From assembly GCA_045603485.1 (NCBI GenBank), contig JAZUMF010000060.1:1-5480 (forward strand): DNA of 5,480 bases, in the 5' to 3' direction. The notes beneath the pieces were generated by a model. The model was not told where the DNA came from. It did no database searches and saw nothing but the letters and a program-made list of their open reading frames with translations. This document shows positions 3,929 to 5,480 of this stretch, in pieces. The DNA comes from RGIG5952 sp045603485. GTDB taxonomy: Bacteria > Verrucomicrobiota > Kiritimatiellia > RFP12 > JAAYLN01. The position numbers and the translations under genes were made by a program. Within the stretch, counting starts at the first letter, position 1. Each line of letters starts with the position of its first letter.

Positions 3929-5480
3929 ATGGGACATCAACATTATCTGGCAAAGAGCATTATTCGCCGTGTATTGTGTGTGGCTTCTGTCGTTCTTGCT
4001 GCGCTTGGCTCTGCTAATGCAGGGTTTGTTGATTATATACAGGTCGCTTTTTCCAAGCCCGGTAACAATCAGTTGCCGCTCAGTACCGGATGGGAATTCA
4101 CCACGACCTCTCGCCTTTGGGTTGACTTTGCGCTGACCAGCACTGCGGATTCTATGAAGCAGTATAGGATTGTCCAAGCTCCTGACGGGTATGCGTTAGC
4201 GTATGTGAACGGTAGTAAACAGTATGCCTTCAATTGCTCAGATGATGGAGTATGGCAGACTACCAAGAAGTCTATTTCGACTACCCGTTATATTACCGTG
4301 ATAGACAATGCGCGCAATCTATGGTCGATGACAAATGCGGCTTCCGGGGAGTTGTTTACTTCTGCAACGGTCACTAGCGGCAAGAAGGATTACACTAAGA
4401 ATGGTGTAATCTATCTTGGCGGTAATAATACTGCAACTGCCGGTGGATGTGTCTATTACGGTTTTAAGGGCTGGGATGGCGACGAGCAGAAAGTCGAGCT
4501 GATTCCCTGCGTGATTGATGACAAACCGGGATTTCTGGATTTGATAGGTGGCAACTATTGTTTTCCTGCCTATATTACCGGTTACACCTGGACTGCCGGG
4601 CCGGCTCCTGCTGAGGCCGGCGGCACCCTACTGGTCACCGGCACTCCATTAGAGGTAGGTATCTCTACTCCCGCTTACGGTACTTCGTTTATCGCAAAGG
4701 GAACTTCTGTCGTATGTTCGGTTCCGCAGACGGTGAATATGTCTGGCACGAACTATACCTGCAAAGGCTACACTCTAATTTCATACGACTTTGATACCGG
4801 TAAGCCGACGACCAATTCCTCGACTGCTTCCAGCTTCACATACACGCACTCCGGTTATGCGAAACTTACCTGGGATTGGGAGTTTACCGGAATCGACACA
4901 CACACCACCACCATCTCTTTAAATGATTCGTCATTGGGAACGATTTCAACTACGGGCGGCACATACAGTGTCGGCGACCTGATTACGGTTACGGCAACGC
5001 CTGAGTATTATAGCCGGTTTATCGGTTGGACGGGTAATTTGCCCGCCGGGGTGGATGCTTCGTCACGGCAGATATCCTTCCTTGCTGATACTTCGGATTA
5101 CACTCTGACGGCGAACTTTGAGCGTTTGAACGAAAGCGTCATCGATGTGGCAGCCATTGCCATAGGAGACAGCGGTGAAGGGTGGACTTTTGACGGGACA
5201 AACCTTGTTCTTTCCGCTGAGCGGCAGTATGTAGCCTATGGAACGCGTACACTGATGACTATCCGCGCAGATGCCGATTGTACTCTTGTTGCGTCAAATC
5301 TTTCGGTAAGTGCAGTCGGCTTGACGAAGGCTGGGCTCGACTGCAACAACTCCGAGGTTACGCTACTCTTGTGGAGCGACAACAGTTTTAAAAATACCTT
5401 CTTGGGCGGTACGAAGTGTGCCGGTATTGCGGCTCTGGCTAATTTAGGAGGTACAATCATCATCTCCAACCTTAACGAAA
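3929..5480 (+). CDS. Large secreted multidomain surface protein: LamG-like, InlB-type repeat, carbohydrate-binding solenoid (3' end outside window)
   Basis: The frame is open for 517 codons and leaves the window. Residues 1-31 form a Sec signal peptide: basic SIIRR, a hydrophobic core VLCVASVVLAALG, then cleavage after ANA31. Residues about 32-218 resemble LamG/concanavalin-like sandwiches: TSRLWVDFALTS, YVNGSKQYAF, then VELIPCVIDD and GFLDLIGGNY, echoing the usual RDFVPCVKDGVAGLYD end. Residues about 232-320 hold a PAYG-containing beta domain ending in LTWDWEF. Residues about 328-398 are a divergent InlB B-repeat (LGTISTTGGTYSVGDLITVT, then FIGWTG and LTANFE). Residues 410-517 look like the start of a carbohydrate-binding beta-solenoid (GWTFDGTNLVLSAE, VTLLLWSDNSFKNTF). 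Such proteins are probably exported and bind glycans or host or biofilm surfaces; no catalytic domain is visible. ATG 3929 has AAAAGGA eight bases upstream and starts the signal peptide. ATG 3869 is in frame, but would add 20 residues ahead of it and precedes the predicted transcription start. Confidence 0.9.
   Translation, partial: MGHQHYLAKSIIRRVLCVASVVLAALGSANAGFVDYIQVAFSKPGNNQLPLSTGWEFTTTSRLWVDFALTSTADSMKQYRIVQAPDGYALAYVNGSKQYAFNCSDDGVWQTTKKSISTTRYITVIDNARNLWSMTNAASGELFTSATVTSGKKDYTKNGVIYLGGNNTATAGGCVYYGFKGWDGDEQKVELIPCVIDDKPGFLDLIGGNYCFPAYITGYTWTAGPAPAEAGGTLLVTGTPLEVGISTPAYGTSFIAKGTSVVCSVPQTVNMSGTNYTCKGYTLISYDFDTGKPTTNSSTASSFTYTHSGYAKLTWDWEFTGIDTHTTTISLNDSSLGTISTTGGTYSVGDLITVTATPEYYSRFIGWTGNLPAGVDASSRQISFLADTSDYTLTANFERLNESVIDVAAIAIGDSGEGWTFDGTNLVLSAERQYVAYGTRTLMTIRADADCTLVASNLSVSAVGLTKAGLDCNNSEVTLLLWSDNSFKNTFLGGTKCAGIAALANLGGTIIISNLNE

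Noticed and set aside
3890..4266. Minus-strand frames opposite the secreted protein
   Set aside because: They are antisense to a long open frame with a signal peptide, promoter and domain structure.

Overview
The window looks like an accessory, repeat-laden stretch of a bacterial chromosome. Moderate-GC genes (an intact fic gene and a large secreted protein) are separated by AT-rich DNA full of direct repeats and gene remnants. The domain mix of the last gene (LamG-like fold, divergent InlB B-repeat, carbohydrate-binding beta-solenoid behind a Sec signal peptide) resembles large surface proteins I associate with gut Kiritimatiellota or Lentisphaerota of the PVC group. That assignment rests on recall of protein style only; no rRNA or marker gene is present.

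Layout. Positions 1-41 hold the first codons of an unidentified minus-strand gene that leaves the window, with a plausible promoter at 76-104. Positions 111-778 are a repeat field: a 26-bp motif occurs five times, and two diverged 210-bp copies (111-320 and 569-778) each begin and end with it. Positions 941-1145 carry the decayed C-terminus of a type I restriction-modification methyltransferase (HsdM). It lies 55 bp upstream of a complete Fic-family gene (1201-2325), so this looks like the remains of a type I R-M locus in which the accessory fic gene survived.

Positions 2453-2905 encode an unidentified four-helix membrane protein behind an extended -10 promoter. At 3134-3226 an intact-looking promoter, Shine-Dalgarno and start codon lead into only about 11 recognisable codons of what appears to be an AAA+/DUF4143 ATPase. 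Its reading frame then breaks into a repeat block (3260-3643) made of three variably truncated copies of one composite unit with internal heptamer arrays.

From 3644 the DNA becomes very AT-rich. A G10 homopolymer (3814-3823) lies 15 bp upstream of a perfect TTGACA -35 box. This promoter drives a secreted multidomain protein starting at 3929 and still open at the window end after 517 codons. A homopolymer that close to the promoter of a predicted surface protein is the most testable functional idea here (possible phase variation).

I found no convincing new multi-gene system. The intact genes are probably independent of one another; the notable content is decayed defence-type genes plus unexplained repeat families.
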